Source: Mesorhizobium loti (lineage in GTDB: Bacteria; Pseudomonadota; Alphaproteobacteria; Rhizobiales; Rhizobiaceae). Taken from it: DNA of 64,000 bases. Each line of letters starts with the position of its first letter. The stretch's first letter is position 1. Below, piece after piece: positions 52,995-62,516 of this stretch. A program made the translations under genes and the position numbers. The notes under the pieces are model-generated. The model was not told where the DNA came from and searched no databases. It saw nothing but the letters and a program-made list of their open reading frames with translations. The stretch spans positions 377,001-441,000 of the forward strand of contig CP050293.1 in assembly GCA_014189435.1 (NCBI GenBank). The letters are read 5' to 3'.

Positions 52995-55900
52995 ATGGCA
53001 ATTCTGGCAGCTGTCTACCACCTGACCCACTACAAATACGACCAGCCGGTGGTTCTCGGGCCTCAGATCATTAGGCTGCAGCCGGCGCCGCATTCCCGCA
53101 CCAAGGTGCTGAGTCATTCGCTGAAGGTCGAGCCGGCGAACCATTTCGTCAATCTGCAGCAGGACCCCTACGGCAATTTCCTTGCCCGTTTCGTCTTTCC
53201 GGGGCCGGTGACCGAGCTGAAGATCGAGGTCGACCTCGTCGCCGACATGACGGTCTACAATCCGTTCGATTTCTTTGTCGAACCGTCGGCCGAGGCGTTC
53301 CCGTTCGAGTATCCGGAAGAGATCCGCGACGATCTCGCCATCTACCGCACCCCGGAGCCGGCCGGACCGCTGCTTTCGGCCCTGCTGAAGACCATTGACC
53401 GCAGCGCTGCCAATACCGTCAATTTCCTGGTCGACCTCAATGCCCGGCTGCAGCGCGAGATCGCCTATATCGTGCGCATGGAGACCGGTGTGTTCTCGCC
53501 GGAGGAGACGCTGGCCGCAGCCAAGGGCTCGTGCCGGGATTCGAGCTGGCTTCTGGTGCAGATCCTGCGCAACCTCGGTATCGCCGCGCGCTTCGTCTCC
53601 GGCTACCTGATCCAGTTGAAGCCCGATCTGGTCGCGCTCGACGGTCCAGCCGGAACAGCGGTCGACTTCACCGACCTGCACGCCTGGTGCGAGGTTTATC
53701 TTCCCGGCGCCGGCTGGATCGGCTTCGACCCGACATCGGGCCTGCTCACCGGCGAAAGCCATGTGCCGCTGGCCGCCACCCCGCATTTCCGCAACGCCGC
53801 CCCGATTTCCGGCATGGCGAGCTTCGCCAATGTCGAATTCGGTTTCGAGATGCGGGTCGACCGCATCGCCGAGCATCCGCGCATCACCAAGCCATTTTCA
53901 GATGAAAGCTGGCGGGCACTCGACGCGCTCGGCAACAAGGTCGATGCGGCACTTGCGGCTGGCGATGTGCGGCTGACCATGGGCGGCGAGCCGACCTTCG
54001 TGTCGATCGACGATTTCGAGTCGGCCGAGTGGAACACCGCCGCCGTCGGCCCGACAAAGCGTGAAAAGGCGGATGAACTGATCCGTAAACTGCGCGAGCG
54101 CTTCGCGCCGGGCGGCTTTCTCCACTACGGCCAGGGCAAATGGTATCCGGGCGAAAGCCTGCCGCGCTGGACCTTCTCGCTCTACTGGCGTGCCGATGGC
54201 CAGCCGGTGTGGAGCGACCCGTCGCTGATCGCGCGCGAAAAGAGCCAGGCCGATATCGGGCCGAAGCAGGCCGAAAGCCTGCTGACCGCGATCGCCGGTG
54301 AACTCGGCATCGACAGGACCATGGTCAGCGAAGCCTATGAGGATCCGGCCGAATGGCTGCTCAAGGAGGGCAAGCTGCCGGACAATGTCGATCCGTCCAA
54401 CTCCAAGCTGGAGGATCCGGAAGAGCGCAGCCGCATGGCAAGAGTGTTCGAACGCGGGCTGACCAAGCCGTCCGGCTATGTGCTGCCCGTCCAGCGCTGG
54501 AACAGCCAGGCGTCGGGGCCGCGCTGGCGCTCGGAAAAATGGAAGACGCGGCGTGGCCGGCTGTTCCTGGTGCCCGGCGATTCACCCGTCGGCTACCGCT
54601 TGCCGCTCGGCACGTTGCCCTATGTGCCGCCGGAGCAGTTCCCCTACATCGTGCCGGTCGATCCGTCACTGCCACGCGGCCGGCTGCCCGCGCGCGAAGC
54701 CATACTGCCCTCCGCTGCGCCAGCCGAACTGGAAGGTGCCGACGAGATTGCGCGCCGCCAGCAGGCGGCCTCCTTTACCGCCACGACCGGGCAGCAGGAC
54801 CGGGTCGAGCAGGAGATCACCGAGATCGGCGGCGCGGTGCGTACCGCACTTTCAGTCGAGCCGCGCGACGGCCGGCTATGCGTGTTCATGCCGCCGGTCG
54901 AGGCGCTGGAAGACTATCTGGAATTGGTTGCGGCGGCCGAGAACGCGGCAAAGGCGATCGGTCTTCCCGTGCATATCGAGGGCTATGGCCCACCGCACGA
55001 TCCACGTCTCAACGTCATCCGCGTCGCACCCGACCCCGGCGTCATCGAGGTCAACATCCATCCTGCGTCTAACTGGCAGGATTGCGTAGCGACGACGACG
55101 GCAATCTACGAGGAGGCGCGGCAGACGCGGCTTGGCGCCGACAAGTTCATGATCGACGGCCGCCACACCGGCACCGGCGGCGGCAACCATGTCGTGGTCG
55201 GCGGCGCGACGCCCAATGACAGTCCGTTCCTGCGCCGGCCGGACCTGTTGAAGAGCCTGGTGCTGCAATGGCAGCGGCGTCCCTCGCTGTCCTACCTGTT
55301 CTCCGGCCTGTTCATTGGCCCGACCAGCCAGGCGCCGCGCTTCGACGAGGCGCGCCACGATTCGCTCTACGAGCTTGAGATCGCCATGGCGCAGGTGCCG
55401 CATCCAGATCAGCGCGCGGCGCCCTTGCCGTGGCTGGTCGATCGGCTGTTTCGCAATTTGCTGACCGACGTCACCGGGAATACGCACCGTTCGGAAATCT
55501 GCATCGACAAGCTGTTCTCGCCGGATGGGCCAACCGGCCGGCTGGGATTGGTCGAGTTCCGCGGTTTCGAGATGCCGCCCAACGCGCGCATGTCGCTGGC
55601 GCAGCAACTTTTGGTGCGCGCTATCATCGCACGTGCCTGGAAAAACCCGCTCGATGGCCGCTTCGTGCGATGGGGCACGTCGCTGCATGACCGCTTCATG
55701 CTGCCGCATTATGTCTGGGCTGATTTCCTCGACGTACTCGACGACCTCAAGCTCAATGGCTTCGAATTCAGACCCGAATGGTTCGATGCCCAGCTCGAAT
55801 TCCGCTTCCCGTTCTGCGGCGAGGTTCAGCACGCCGGCATCAAGCTGGAGCTGCGGCAGGCGCTCGAGCCGTGGCATGTCATGGGCGAGCAGGGCGCGAT

Positions 55901-56354
55901 CGGCGGCACCGTGCGCTTCGTCGATTCCTCGGTCGAGCGGCTGCAGGTCAAGACGGAAGGTCTCAATCCGGAGCGCCACGCGATCGTCTGCAACGGCCGC
56001 ATCGTGCCGATGAAGGTGACGGACAACCGTGAAGTGGCGGTGGCGGGCGTGCGCTTCAAGGCCTGGCAACCGTCATCGGGCCTGCATCCGGCACTGCCGG
56101 TCAACACGCCGCTGGTGTTCGATATCTATGACCGCTGGTCGGGCCGGGCGGTCGGCGGCTGCGTCTACCATGTCGCACATCCCGGCGGGCGCAATTACGA
56201 CACCTTTCCGGTCAATGGCAACGAGGCGGAAGCTCGGCGGCTCGCCCGCTTTGAACCGCGCGGCCATACGCCATCCGCCTATGTGATCCGTGAAGAACAA
56301 CCGGCGGAAGATTTCCCGATGACCCTTGACCTTCGGCGGCCGGCAAGACTCTGA
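52995..56354 (+). CDS. Transglutaminase-like / DUF2126 fusion protein
   Basis: 1119 residues, cytoplasmic (no signal peptide). The N-terminal part (about 1-270) is a bacterial transglutaminase-like domain with C180 ([14 protein letters not shown]), H229 ([12 protein letters not shown]) and D245 (GFDPTSG). The remainder is the DUF2126 domain (about 310-1110), with [38 protein letters not shown] and [20 protein letters not shown]2126 has been proposed to be a carboxylate-amine ligase. The start follows a short hairpin (52956-52982). Together with the next two genes it forms a compact block, six bases from the ATP-grasp gene. Confidence 0.9.
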   Translation: MAILAAVYHLTHYKYDQPVVLGPQIIRLQPAPHSRTKVLSHSLKVEPANHFVNLQQDPYGNFLARFVFPGPVTELKIEVDLVADMTVYNPFDFFVEPSAEAFPFEYPEEIRDDLAIYRTPEPAGPLLSALLKTIDRSAANTVNFLVDLNARLQREIAYIVRMETGVFSPEETLAAAKGSCRDSSWLLVQILRNLGIAARFVSGYLIQLKPDLVALDGPAGTAVDFTDLHAWCEVYLPGAGWIGFDPTSGLLTGESHVPLAATPHFRNAAPISGMASFANVEFGFEMRVDRIAEHPRITKPFSDESWRALDALGNKVDAALAAGDVRLTMGGEPTFVSIDDFESAEWNTAAVGPTKREKADELIRKLRERFAPGGFLHYGQGKWYPGESLPRWTFSLYWRADGQPVWSDPSLIAREKSQADIGPKQAESLLTAIAGELGIDRTMVSEAYEDPAEWLLKEGKLPDNVDPSNSKLEDPEERSRMARVFERGLTKPSGYVLPVQRWNSQASGPRWRSEKWKTRRGRLFLVPGDSPVGYRLPLGTLPYVPPEQFPYIVPVDPSLPRGRLPAREAILPSAAPAELEGADEIARRQQAASFTATTGQQDRVEQEITEIGGAVRTALSVEPRDGRLCVFMPPVEALEDYLELVAAAENAAKAIGLPVHIEGYGPPHDPRLNVIRVAPDPGVIEVNIHPASNWQDCVATTTAIYEEARQTRLGADKFMIDGRHTGTGGGNHVVVGGATPNDSPFLRRPDLLKSLVLQWQRRPSLSYLFSGLFIGPTSQAPRFDEARHDSLYELEIAMAQVPHPDQRAAPLPWLVDRLFRNLLTDVTGNTHRSEICIDKLFSPDGPTGRLGLVEFRGFEMPPNARMSLAQQLLVRAIIARAWKNPLDGRFVRWGTSLHDRFMLPHYVWADFLDVLDDLKLNGFEFRPEWFDAQLEFRFPFCGEVQHAGIKLELRQALEPWHVMGEQGAIGGTVRFVDSSVERLQVKTEGLNPERHAIVCNGRIVPMKVTDNREVAVAGVRFKAWQPSSGLHPALPVNTPLVFDIYDRWSGRAVGGCVYHVAHPGGRNYDTFPVNGNEAEARRLARFEPRGHTPSAYVIREEQPAEDFPMTLDLRRPARL

Positions 56355-56360
56355 TCAGCG

Positions 56361-58772
56361 ATGGCAAAGGGGAATCACAAGAGGGTACGCGGCAAGCCGC
56401 AGATCCACAGCCTGCTGGAGCACTACCAGCCGATCGACGGCGTCGTCGACGAGATGGTCGATGCGTCAGGCAACCCCCGCCCGATCTGGAAGCACTTCAT
56501 CGAATCGCTCGACGAGTTGGGGCCTGAAAAGCTCGGCCAGCGCTTTGCCCGCGCCGACCAGTATTTGCGCGATGCCGGCGTCTACTACCGCGTCTACGAC
56601 AAGGCCGGCGCCAATGAGCGTGAATGGCCGCTGGCGCATGTCCCGGTTCTCATCGAGGAGAGCGAGTGGGCGGCGATCAGCGCCGGCCTCGTGCAACGCG
56701 CCGAGCTGTTCGAGGAGACCATCGCCGATATCTACGGGCCGAACCGGCTGGTCGAAAAAGGCATCCTGCCGGCGGGGCTGATCGCGGCCAGTCCGGAATA
56801 TTTGCGGCCCGTCGTCGGCACCAGGCCGGCCGGCGGCCATTTCCTGCATTTCTGCGCCTTCGAGCTCGGCCGTGGGCCTGACGGCCAGTGGTGGGTGTTG
56901 GGCGATCGCACCCAGGCGCCGTCCGGCGCCGGCTTCGCGCTGGAAAACCGTGTCGCCACCACACGCGCGCTGTCCGATATCTATGGCGAGATGCATGTGC
57001 ACCGCCTTGCCGGCTTTTTCCGCCGTTTCCGCGATGCGCTGATCGGCATGGCCAAGGAAACCGACGGCCGCGTTGCTATCCTGACGCCGGGGCCGCTCAA
57101 CGAAACCTATTACGAACACGCCTATATCGCCCGTTATCTCGGCATCATGCTGCTCGAAGGCGAGGATTTGACCGTTTCTGGCGGCCGGCTGATGGTGCGC
57201 ACGGTTTCCGGCCTGATGCCGATCAGCGTGTTGTGGCGGCGGCTCGATGCCGCTTTTGCCGACCCGCTCGAACTGCGCCCGGATTCGCAGATCGGCACGC
57301 CGGGCCTGGTCGAGGCGATCCGTCAGGGTGCGGTTGCGACCGTCAATGCGCTGGGCTCCGGCCTGATGGAGACGCGCGCGCTGCTCGCCTTCCTGCCGAA
57401 GATTTCACGTGCCCTGCGGGGCGAGGAATTGCTGCTGCCGAGCGTGGCGACATGGTGGTGTGGGCAAGCAACCGAACGCGCGCATGTGCTGGCCAATATC
57501 GATCGCATGGTTATCGGGCCGGCGCTGTCGACGAGACTTGCCTTCGAGGATGACGAACAGACGAAGCTCGGCTCGGCGCTGTCCGCCGGTGAGCGGGCGG
57601 AGCTGGTGGCGCGCATCGAACGCTATGGCGGCGACTTCGTCGGCCAGGAAGCGGTGACGCTTTCGACGACGCCGGTCTATGTTGGTGGCTGGCTGGAGCC
57701 GCGGCCGGCGAGCCTGCGCGTCTATCTGGCGCGCACGCCGGACGGCTGGACGGTGATGCCCGGCGGTTTTGCCCGCGTCGGCCTGTCGCTCGACCCGACG
57801 GCCATCGCCATGCAGCGTGGCGGCCAGGCAGCGGATGTCTGGGTTGTCAGCGACAAACCGGTGGAGCGCGAGACGCTGTTGCCGCAAGAAGGCGACAGTT
57901 TCAGCCGCACTAGGCCGGGTAGCCTGCCCAGCCGTGCGGCGGAGAACCTGACCTGGCTCGGCCGCTACATCGAGCGCTCGGAAGACACGGTGCGCATCCT
58001 GCGCGCCTATCATGTTCGGCTGGCCGAGACCTCCGACCCGGATATGCCGCTGCTCGCCGACATCAGGGATTATCTCGAACCGTTCGGTATCGACGTCGAG
58101 ACGGCGATCCCGTCGGGGCTGATCGGTACGCTGGACAGCGCCGTCTACAGCGCCGGCCAGATCCGCGACCGCTTCTCGCCCGATGGCTGGCTGGCGCTGA
58201 AGGACCTGTCGAAGACCATCCATCAGTTCGCAACGACGGTGGCGCCTGGCGACGACGCGACACGGGCGATGACGGTCATCCTGCGCAAGCTCGCCGGCTT
58301 TTCCGGCCTTCTGCATGAGAACATGTACCGCTTTGCCGGCTGGCGCTTCCTCGAGATCGGCCGCCGGCTGGAGCGCGGCATCCAGATCGCCCGCACGCTG
58401 TCGCGGCTGACCAGCACCAAGGCGCCAGACGGCGCGCTCGACATGATGCTGGAGATCGGCGACAGCGTGATGACCCACCGCCGGCAATATCCGGTGCAGG
58501 CCGGACGGCGCACGGTTATCGACCTGCTGGCGCTCGATCCGCTCAATCCGCGCTCCATCCTGTTCCAGCTCGAAAGGCTGAAGGCCGAGATCGGCCTGTT
58601 ACCGTCGCTCGGCGGCGAGGGGCACATGTCGCCGGCGGCGAAGGAGATTCTGCAGCTCAACACCCAGATCGCCATCAAGGAGCCTTCGGATATGACGGCA
58701 AAGGCGCTGGACGAACTCGCCTACGAAATCGGCGGCCTCTACAACAGCCTCGCCAAAGCCTATTTCGGCTAA
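56361..58772 (+). CDS. Circularly permuted ATP-grasp ligase fused to alpha-E domain
   Basis: 803 residues. The N-terminal circularly permuted ATP-grasp (DUF404/DUF407-type, about 60-500) contains RPVVGTRPAGGHFLHFCAFE, LGDRTQAPSGAGFALENRVA, ILTPGPLNETYYEHAYIARY and GTPGLVEAIRQGAVATVNAL. The C-terminal alpha-E domain (about 525-800) contains SRAAENLTWLGRYIERSEDT, VRILRAYHVR and LHENMYRFAGWRFLEIGRRL. The two domains are often separate adjacent genes; here they are fused. ATP-grasp enzymes form peptide-like bonds using ATP; the substrate of this group is not established. Confidence 0.92.
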   Translation: MAKGNHKRVRGKPQIHSLLEHYQPIDGVVDEMVDASGNPRPIWKHFIESLDELGPEKLGQRFARADQYLRDAGVYYRVYDKAGANEREWPLAHVPVLIEESEWAAISAGLVQRAELFEETIADIYGPNRLVEKGILPAGLIAASPEYLRPVVGTRPAGGHFLHFCAFELGRGPDGQWWVLGDRTQAPSGAGFALENRVATTRALSDIYGEMHVHRLAGFFRRFRDALIGMAKETDGRVAILTPGPLNETYYEHAYIARYLGIMLLEGEDLTVSGGRLMVRTVSGLMPISVLWRRLDAAFADPLELRPDSQIGTPGLVEAIRQGAVATVNALGSGLMETRALLAFLPKISRALRGEELLLPSVATWWCGQATERAHVLANIDRMVIGPALSTRLAFEDDEQTKLGSALSAGERAELVARIERYGGDFVGQEAVTLSTTPVYVGGWLEPRPASLRVYLARTPDGWTVMPGGFARVGLSLDPTAIAMQRGGQAADVWVVSDKPVERETLLPQEGDSFSRTRPGSLPSRAAENLTWLGRYIERSEDTVRILRAYHVRLAETSDPDMPLLADIRDYLEPFGIDVETAIPSGLIGTLDSAVYSAGQIRDRFSPDGWLALKDLSKTIHQFATTVAPGDDATRAMTVILRKLAGFSGLLHENMYRFAGWRFLEIGRRLERGIQIARTLSRLTSTKAPDGALDMMLEIGDSVMTHRRQYPVQAGRRTVIDLLALDPLNPRSILFQLERLKAEIGLLPSLGGEGHMSPAAKEILQLNTQIAIKEPSDMTAKALDELAYEIGGLYNSLAKAYFG

Positions 58773-58817
58773 GCAGGTTCCACAAAAGTGTCGCACGGTT
58801 TTGCGACAAGAACCTGC
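58773..58817. repeat. Intergenic imperfect palindrome, possible rhizobial interspersed repeat
   Basis: Outer arms GCAGGTTC (58773-... counted to 58780) and GAACCTGC (58810-58817) enclose an inner stem TGTCGCA (58789-58795) / TGCGACA (58802-58808) with loop CGGTTT. It lies between the ATP-grasp/alpha-E and transglutaminase genes. The style (short GTTCC...AAAAGTG...CGGTTTT...GAAC palindrome) resembles palindromic repeats scattered between genes in Rhizobiales. It may act as an mRNA processing or attenuation element between the two genes. Confidence 0.55.
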
Positions 58818-58839
58818 GCAAAGACAGAAAAAATAGAAC

Positions 58840-59724
58840 ATGCTCTACGATATCAGGCTTCATCTCCACTACGATTACGCTGCCGCTGCTGGCGGCGGTC
58901 GTCATCAGGTGCGTGTACTGCCGTCGACGATATCGGGCGTGCAGCGTGTCATCGCCGCATCCCTGTCCTTTGCGCCGGCGCCCAGCGAGCGTTCCGACTT
59001 TTCCGATTTCTTCGGCAACAACGTCACCTCGATCGCCTTTCGCGACGCTCATGACACGCTCGACATAAGGATGAGTGCGCGCGTCTCGGTGTCGCGGCCC
59101 GAGCCCGGACTCGACGTGTCGCCCGATCTCGGCCGGCTCAGGCAGGAGCTCGCCGCGGTGCGGTCGTTGGCGCCTGATACACCGCACCATTTCCTGACGG
59201 CCAGCACCCATGCCGGCATCGATGCTGCGATCACCACCTACGCACGGGACAGCATCGCCGGCTCTACCGCCGGCACGGCCATGAACCTGTGCAATCGGAT
59301 CCATCGCGATTTTACCTATGACGGCGAAGCGACCACGGTGCGAACCCGGGCCAGCGATGCCTTCAAGCTGAAGCGCGGCGTCTGCCAGGACTTTTCGCAC
59401 ATCATGATCGCCGGCCTGCGCGGACTCGGCATTCCGGCGGGTTATGTCAGCGGCTTCCTGCGCACCATCCCGCCGAAGGGCAAACCCCGGCTGGAAGGCG
59501 CCGATGCCATGCATGCCTGGGTCAAGGTCTGGTGCGGACGCGATGCCGGCTGGCAGGAATTCGATCCGACCAACGGCATGCGGGCCAGCAATGATCACAT
59601 CACTGTCGGCTACGGCCGCGACTATTCGGACGTGGCGCCGATCGTCGGCGTCCTCAAGACCACCGGCGGACAGGTCGGCGAGCAAGCTGTCGACGTCATT
59701 CCGGTCGTGCTCGAAAAGGCCTGA
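58840..59724 (+). CDS. Transglutaminase-like protein, alpha-E/ATP-grasp associated
   Basis: 294 residues, no signal peptide. An N-terminal beta-rich transglutaminase N domain (about 1-85, MLYDIRLHLHYDYAAAAGGG) is followed by the catalytic core with C182 (LKRGVCQDFSHIMIAGL), H225 (ADAMHAWVKVWCG) and D242 (QEFDPTNGM). Such proteins are usually hydrolases or peptidases rather than cross-linkers. It is the third gene of the ATP-grasp module and likely works on the same peptide-like product. No terminator is evident after it. Confidence 0.9.
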   Translation: MLYDIRLHLHYDYAAAAGGGRHQVRVLPSTISGVQRVIAASLSFAPAPSERSDFSDFFGNNVTSIAFRDAHDTLDIRMSARVSVSRPEPGLDVSPDLGRLRQELAAVRSLAPDTPHHFLTASTHAGIDAAITTYARDSIAGSTAGTAMNLCNRIHRDFTYDGEATTVRTRASDAFKLKRGVCQDFSHIMIAGLRGLGIPAGYVSGFLRTIPPKGKPRLEGADAMHAWVKVWCGRDAGWQEFDPTNGMRASNDHITVGYGRDYSDVAPIVGVLKTTGGQVGEQAVDVIPVVLEKA

Positions 59725-59876
59725 AAGCAGGCCGCACACACGCAGCGGGTTCTTTCTCGCAATTCTGGATGGAATGGACAAGACTGCTTCTCAAACGCCG
59801 ATGTGGCCGCTAATCTGCATTCGTTTCGAGGTGGACGATAATTGTATTCTTAAGCGCGAGGCGCGGGGTTTTGTAA

Positions 59877-60815
59877 TTGAGAGCGATCAGCGCCGTCATT
59901 CCTGCCTGCAACGCGGCGGCGACCATCGGGGCAACGCTGGCGTCGCTTCGCAGCGAGGCCGAGATCATCGGCGAGATCCTGCTGGTCGACGATGCATCGA
60001 CGGACGGCACGGCAGCTGTGGCGCGGCAGGCCGCGGCGGAACTGTCGTTGCCGTTGCGCGTGTTGCCGGCCAGTTGCCGCGATGCCGGCGGCGCTCGCAA
60101 TGTGGCGCTAGACCAGGCAGTCCATCCCTGGGTCTACCTGATCGACGCCGACGACCTGCATCTGCAAGGCGGATTGCGCTCGCTGCTCCGAAAGGCGGTA
60201 GAGCAGCCGAAAGCCGATATGATCGTGGGCGCTTACCGGCGACGGGTGAACGGCCAGGATCGGCAGATCAAAGTGCCGAACGGCTATCAGGCCGCATGCC
60301 TGGCAAATGCTTCAGCCTATGTGAAAGGCGACATACGGTCGGTCGCCGTGGGCAGCGTCCTGGCATCTCGAGCCCTGATCGGCGAGACGAGGTTCCCGGT
60401 CGGTTTGGCCTATGACGAGGACACGCTGTTCTGGGCGCGGCTGATGAGCAAGGCATCGCTCGCCATGGTTTCGCAACCCGTCATGGTCTATGAGGTTTCG
60501 CCGGTGCGTTCCGATGACCGCTATGCGATCAACTCGGTACGGCGCTTCCTGGATTGGCGCCGAGAACTGCGCACGCTTACCGACTGCAACATCCCGATGT
60601 CGGCGCTCAAGGCCAGAGAAGGGCTTGTCGCGCTCAAGATCGCCCGGGTCCACTATGCGCGCGGCGATCTGGACACCGCGGCACGCTTCCTGGCGGTCGC
60701 CGCGGCAGCCCCCAAGCGACGCTCGGAAGCCTGGCGCTGTCTGCGTTACAGGTTCAAGCTCGCGGCGCGGCGGCGTTTGTCCGCGCCGTCGATCCAGATG
60801 CAGGGCGCTCTGTAG
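59877..60815 (+). CDS. Family 2 glycosyltransferase
   Basis: 312 residues starting at a TTG (59877), which places the beta strand of the GT2 fold right at the start (MRAISAVIPACNAAATIGAT). Nucleotide-sugar binding features: LLVDDASTDGT (about 36-46) and the DXD-type LIDADDLH (about 87-94). The acceptor part includes VGLAYDEDTLFWARLMSKAS. No membrane segment is seen. The region just upstream is clearly AT-rich (59829-59880). The neighbours give no pathway hint; sugar and acceptor are unknown. Confidence 0.82.
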   Translation: MRAISAVIPACNAAATIGATLASLRSEAEIIGEILLVDDASTDGTAAVARQAAAELSLPLRVLPASCRDAGGARNVALDQAVHPWVYLIDADDLHLQGGLRSLLRKAVEQPKADMIVGAYRRRVNGQDRQIKVPNGYQAACLANASAYVKGDIRSVAVGSVLASRALIGETRFPVGLAYDEDTLFWARLMSKASLAMVSQPVMVYEVSPVRSDDRYAINSVRRFLDWRRELRTLTDCNIPMSALKAREGLVALKIARVHYARGDLDTAARFLAVAAAAPKRRSEAWRCLRYRFKLAARRRLSAPSIQMQGAL

Positions 60816-60925
60816 GCGCCAGGTCCCACCGGACCTACTCTATATCGGCGCACAGGCTTTTCGGACGGCGTGTGGAACCAGCAATCGGCCAACAGCTTAT
60901 CTACGGATATTTGCGTGGAGCTGAC

Positions 60926-62032
60926 ATGCTGCAAAAATCCGGATTGTCGCACAGCCGGCCGGCTGACGAAGACGCTGCGCCGAAAAATGATGCGCCGAAG
61001 AACGGGGCGCAAAGCTCGGCCGATAATGCGTCACTTACTTATGTCAGCGATACCGAGCCCGGCATCCGGCGACTGAAGACAGGCAAGGGGTTTTCCTACA
61101 AGGGTCCGGACGGGCGGGCGGTTCCTGATGCTACCAGGGCGCGCATCGAGGCGATCGTCATTCCGCCGGCCTGGACGGATGTGTGGATTTCGCCCGACGC
61201 CGACGGCCATATCCAGGCAACCGGCAGGGATCAGCGCGGACGCAAGCAATACCGTTACCATCTCCAATGGGCCAAAGAACGCGACGGTGCCAAATATTCG
61301 AGCCTTGTCGCCTTTGCCGAAAGCCTGCCAGACCTGAGGCGCAAGATCGACAGCGATCTGCGCCGTCGTGGCTTGCCGCTCGAGCGTGTCGTCGCCGCGG
61401 TTGTCTGGCTGCTTGACAACACGATGATCCGGGTCGGCAATGCCGCCTACGCCCGCGACAACAAGAGTTTCGGGCTGACCACATTGCGCGACCGCCATGT
61501 CGATATTGTCGGCTCAAGCCTTCGGTTTGCCTTCAAGGGCAAGTCCGGCAAGGAGTGGAAGCTGAAGCTGATCGACCGCCGCATCGCCGGAATCGTGCGC
61601 GGCGCGCAGGACCTGCCTGGCCAGAAGCTGTTCCAGTATCTCGATGAGGATGGCAGCAGGCGGCCGGTGCGCTCCGAGGACGTCAACCGCTATATCCGCG
61701 ATGCCACCGGTGATGCGTTCAGTTCGAAGCATTTCCGCACCTGGGGCGGCACCATCCACGCCGCGTCGCTGTTTGCACAGACGGAATTGCCGCAAAGCCA
61801 GGCGCAGCAAAAACAGGTGAGTAACAGCGTCATCGACAAGGTCGCCGAGCGGCTGGGCAACACACGCGCCGTCTGCCGCAAATGCTACATCCATCCGCAG
61901 GTCTTCGAAGCGTGGATCGAGGGGCGGTTGCTGGACGAAATGGCGCAGGCCAACAAGCGCAAGCGCGCGATCGACGGTCTCGATGACGAGGAAGCTCTCG
62001 TGCTGCGATGGCTGATGATGCGCGAAAGCTGA
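60926..62032 (+). CDS. DNA topoisomerase IB (poxvirus-like)
   Basis: 368 residues from the ATG at 60926 (GGAG before it); longer in-frame starts overlap the glycosyltransferase gene. It is a eukaryote/poxvirus-type enzyme found in many bacteria, relaxing supercoils through a 3'-phosphotyrosine. Catalytic residues visible: R169 (NTMIRVGNAAY), R271 (KHFRTWGGT), and the nucleophile Y321 (CRKCYIHPQV). The N-terminal about 40 residues are disordered. The core begins at about residue 45 (GIRRLKTGKGFSYKG). It appears to be a single-gene unit. Confidence 0.93.
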   Translation: MLQKSGLSHSRPADEDAAPKNDAPKNGAQSSADNASLTYVSDTEPGIRRLKTGKGFSYKGPDGRAVPDATRARIEAIVIPPAWTDVWISPDADGHIQATGRDQRGRKQYRYHLQWAKERDGAKYSSLVAFAESLPDLRRKIDSDLRRRGLPLERVVAAVVWLLDNTMIRVGNAAYARDNKSFGLTTLRDRHVDIVGSSLRFAFKGKSGKEWKLKLIDRRIAGIVRGAQDLPGQKLFQYLDEDGSRRPVRSEDVNRYIRDATGDAFSSKHFRTWGGTIHAASLFAQTELPQSQAQQKQVSNSVIDKVAERLGNTRAVCRKCYIHPQVFEAWIEGRLLDEMAQANKRKRAIDGLDDEEALVLRWLMMRES

Positions 62033-62043
62033 CTGGCTGCGAC

Positions 62044-62079
62044 CGGCGGCCGCCAAATCCGCCGCATCGGGATTTTTTT
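62044..62079 (+). terminator. Possible weak terminator after the topoisomerase gene
   Basis: CGGCGG (62044-62049) can pair with CCGCCG (62059-62064), and a run of seven T lies at 62073-62079. The 8-base spacer between stem and T-run makes it non-ideal, but it sits 11 bases after the stop codon. Confidence 0.35.
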
Positions 62080-62089
62080 ATCGACGTCG

Positions 62090-62116
62090 TGTCGGGATCG
62101 GTCTTACTGTTTCGTC
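62090..62116 (+). promoter_or_regulatory. Candidate ECF42-type promoter upstream of the YCII/sigma operon
   Basis: TGTCGG (62090-62095) and CGTC (62113-62116) are separated by 17 bases and lie 26 bases before the ATG of the YCII gene. ECF42 sigma factors are reported to recognise a TGTCGA-like -35 and a CG(A/T)C-like -10, often in front of their own DGPF genes. Five of the six -35 bases match here. This suggests autoregulation; it was found by eye only. Confidence 0.5.
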
Positions 62117-62141
62117 CTTTGACAGAGAAAAAGGACCAGCC

Positions 62142-62516
62142 ATGCTCTACGCAATCCTCTGCTATGCTTCCGAAGATGTCGTCTGCTCGTGGAGCAAGGC
62201 ACAGGACGACGAAGTCATGGCCAATCTCCTCGACGTTCAGGACAAGTATGCCAAGGCCGGCCGGCTTGGCCCGGTGGCGCGGCTTTTGCCGACCACGGCG
62301 GCGACGACCCTGAGGAAGGTCAAGGGCGAATCGGTCGTCATCGACGGTCCGTTTGCCGAGACCAAGGAACAGTTCCTCGGCTTCTACACGCTTGAATGCG
62401 CCGATCTCGACGAGGCCGTCGAGTTCGCTCGCGAGCTTTCCGAAGTCAATCCGAGCGGCGGCTCCTATGAGATCCGGCCGGTCTCGATCTTCAATCCCGC
62501 CAAGGTTTCCGCATGA
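62142..62516 (+). CDS. YCII-related (DGPF) domain protein
   Basis: 124 residues, single YCII fold of the DGPF type: DGPFAETKEQFLGFYTLECA contains the naming DGPF motif, and ALYAILCY-like MLYAILCYASEDVVCSWSKA begins the protein. These small proteins are cytoplasmic ferredoxin-fold proteins, some with enzymatic activity, and are the habitual partners of ECF42 sigma factors. The stop overlaps the sigma-factor start (ATGA), so the two are made together. Confidence 0.92.
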   Translation: MLYAILCYASEDVVCSWSKAQDDEVMANLLDVQDKYAKAGRLGPVARLLPTTAATTLRKVKGESVVIDGPFAETKEQFLGFYTLECADLDEAVEFARELSEVNPSGGSYEIRPVSIFNPAKVSA

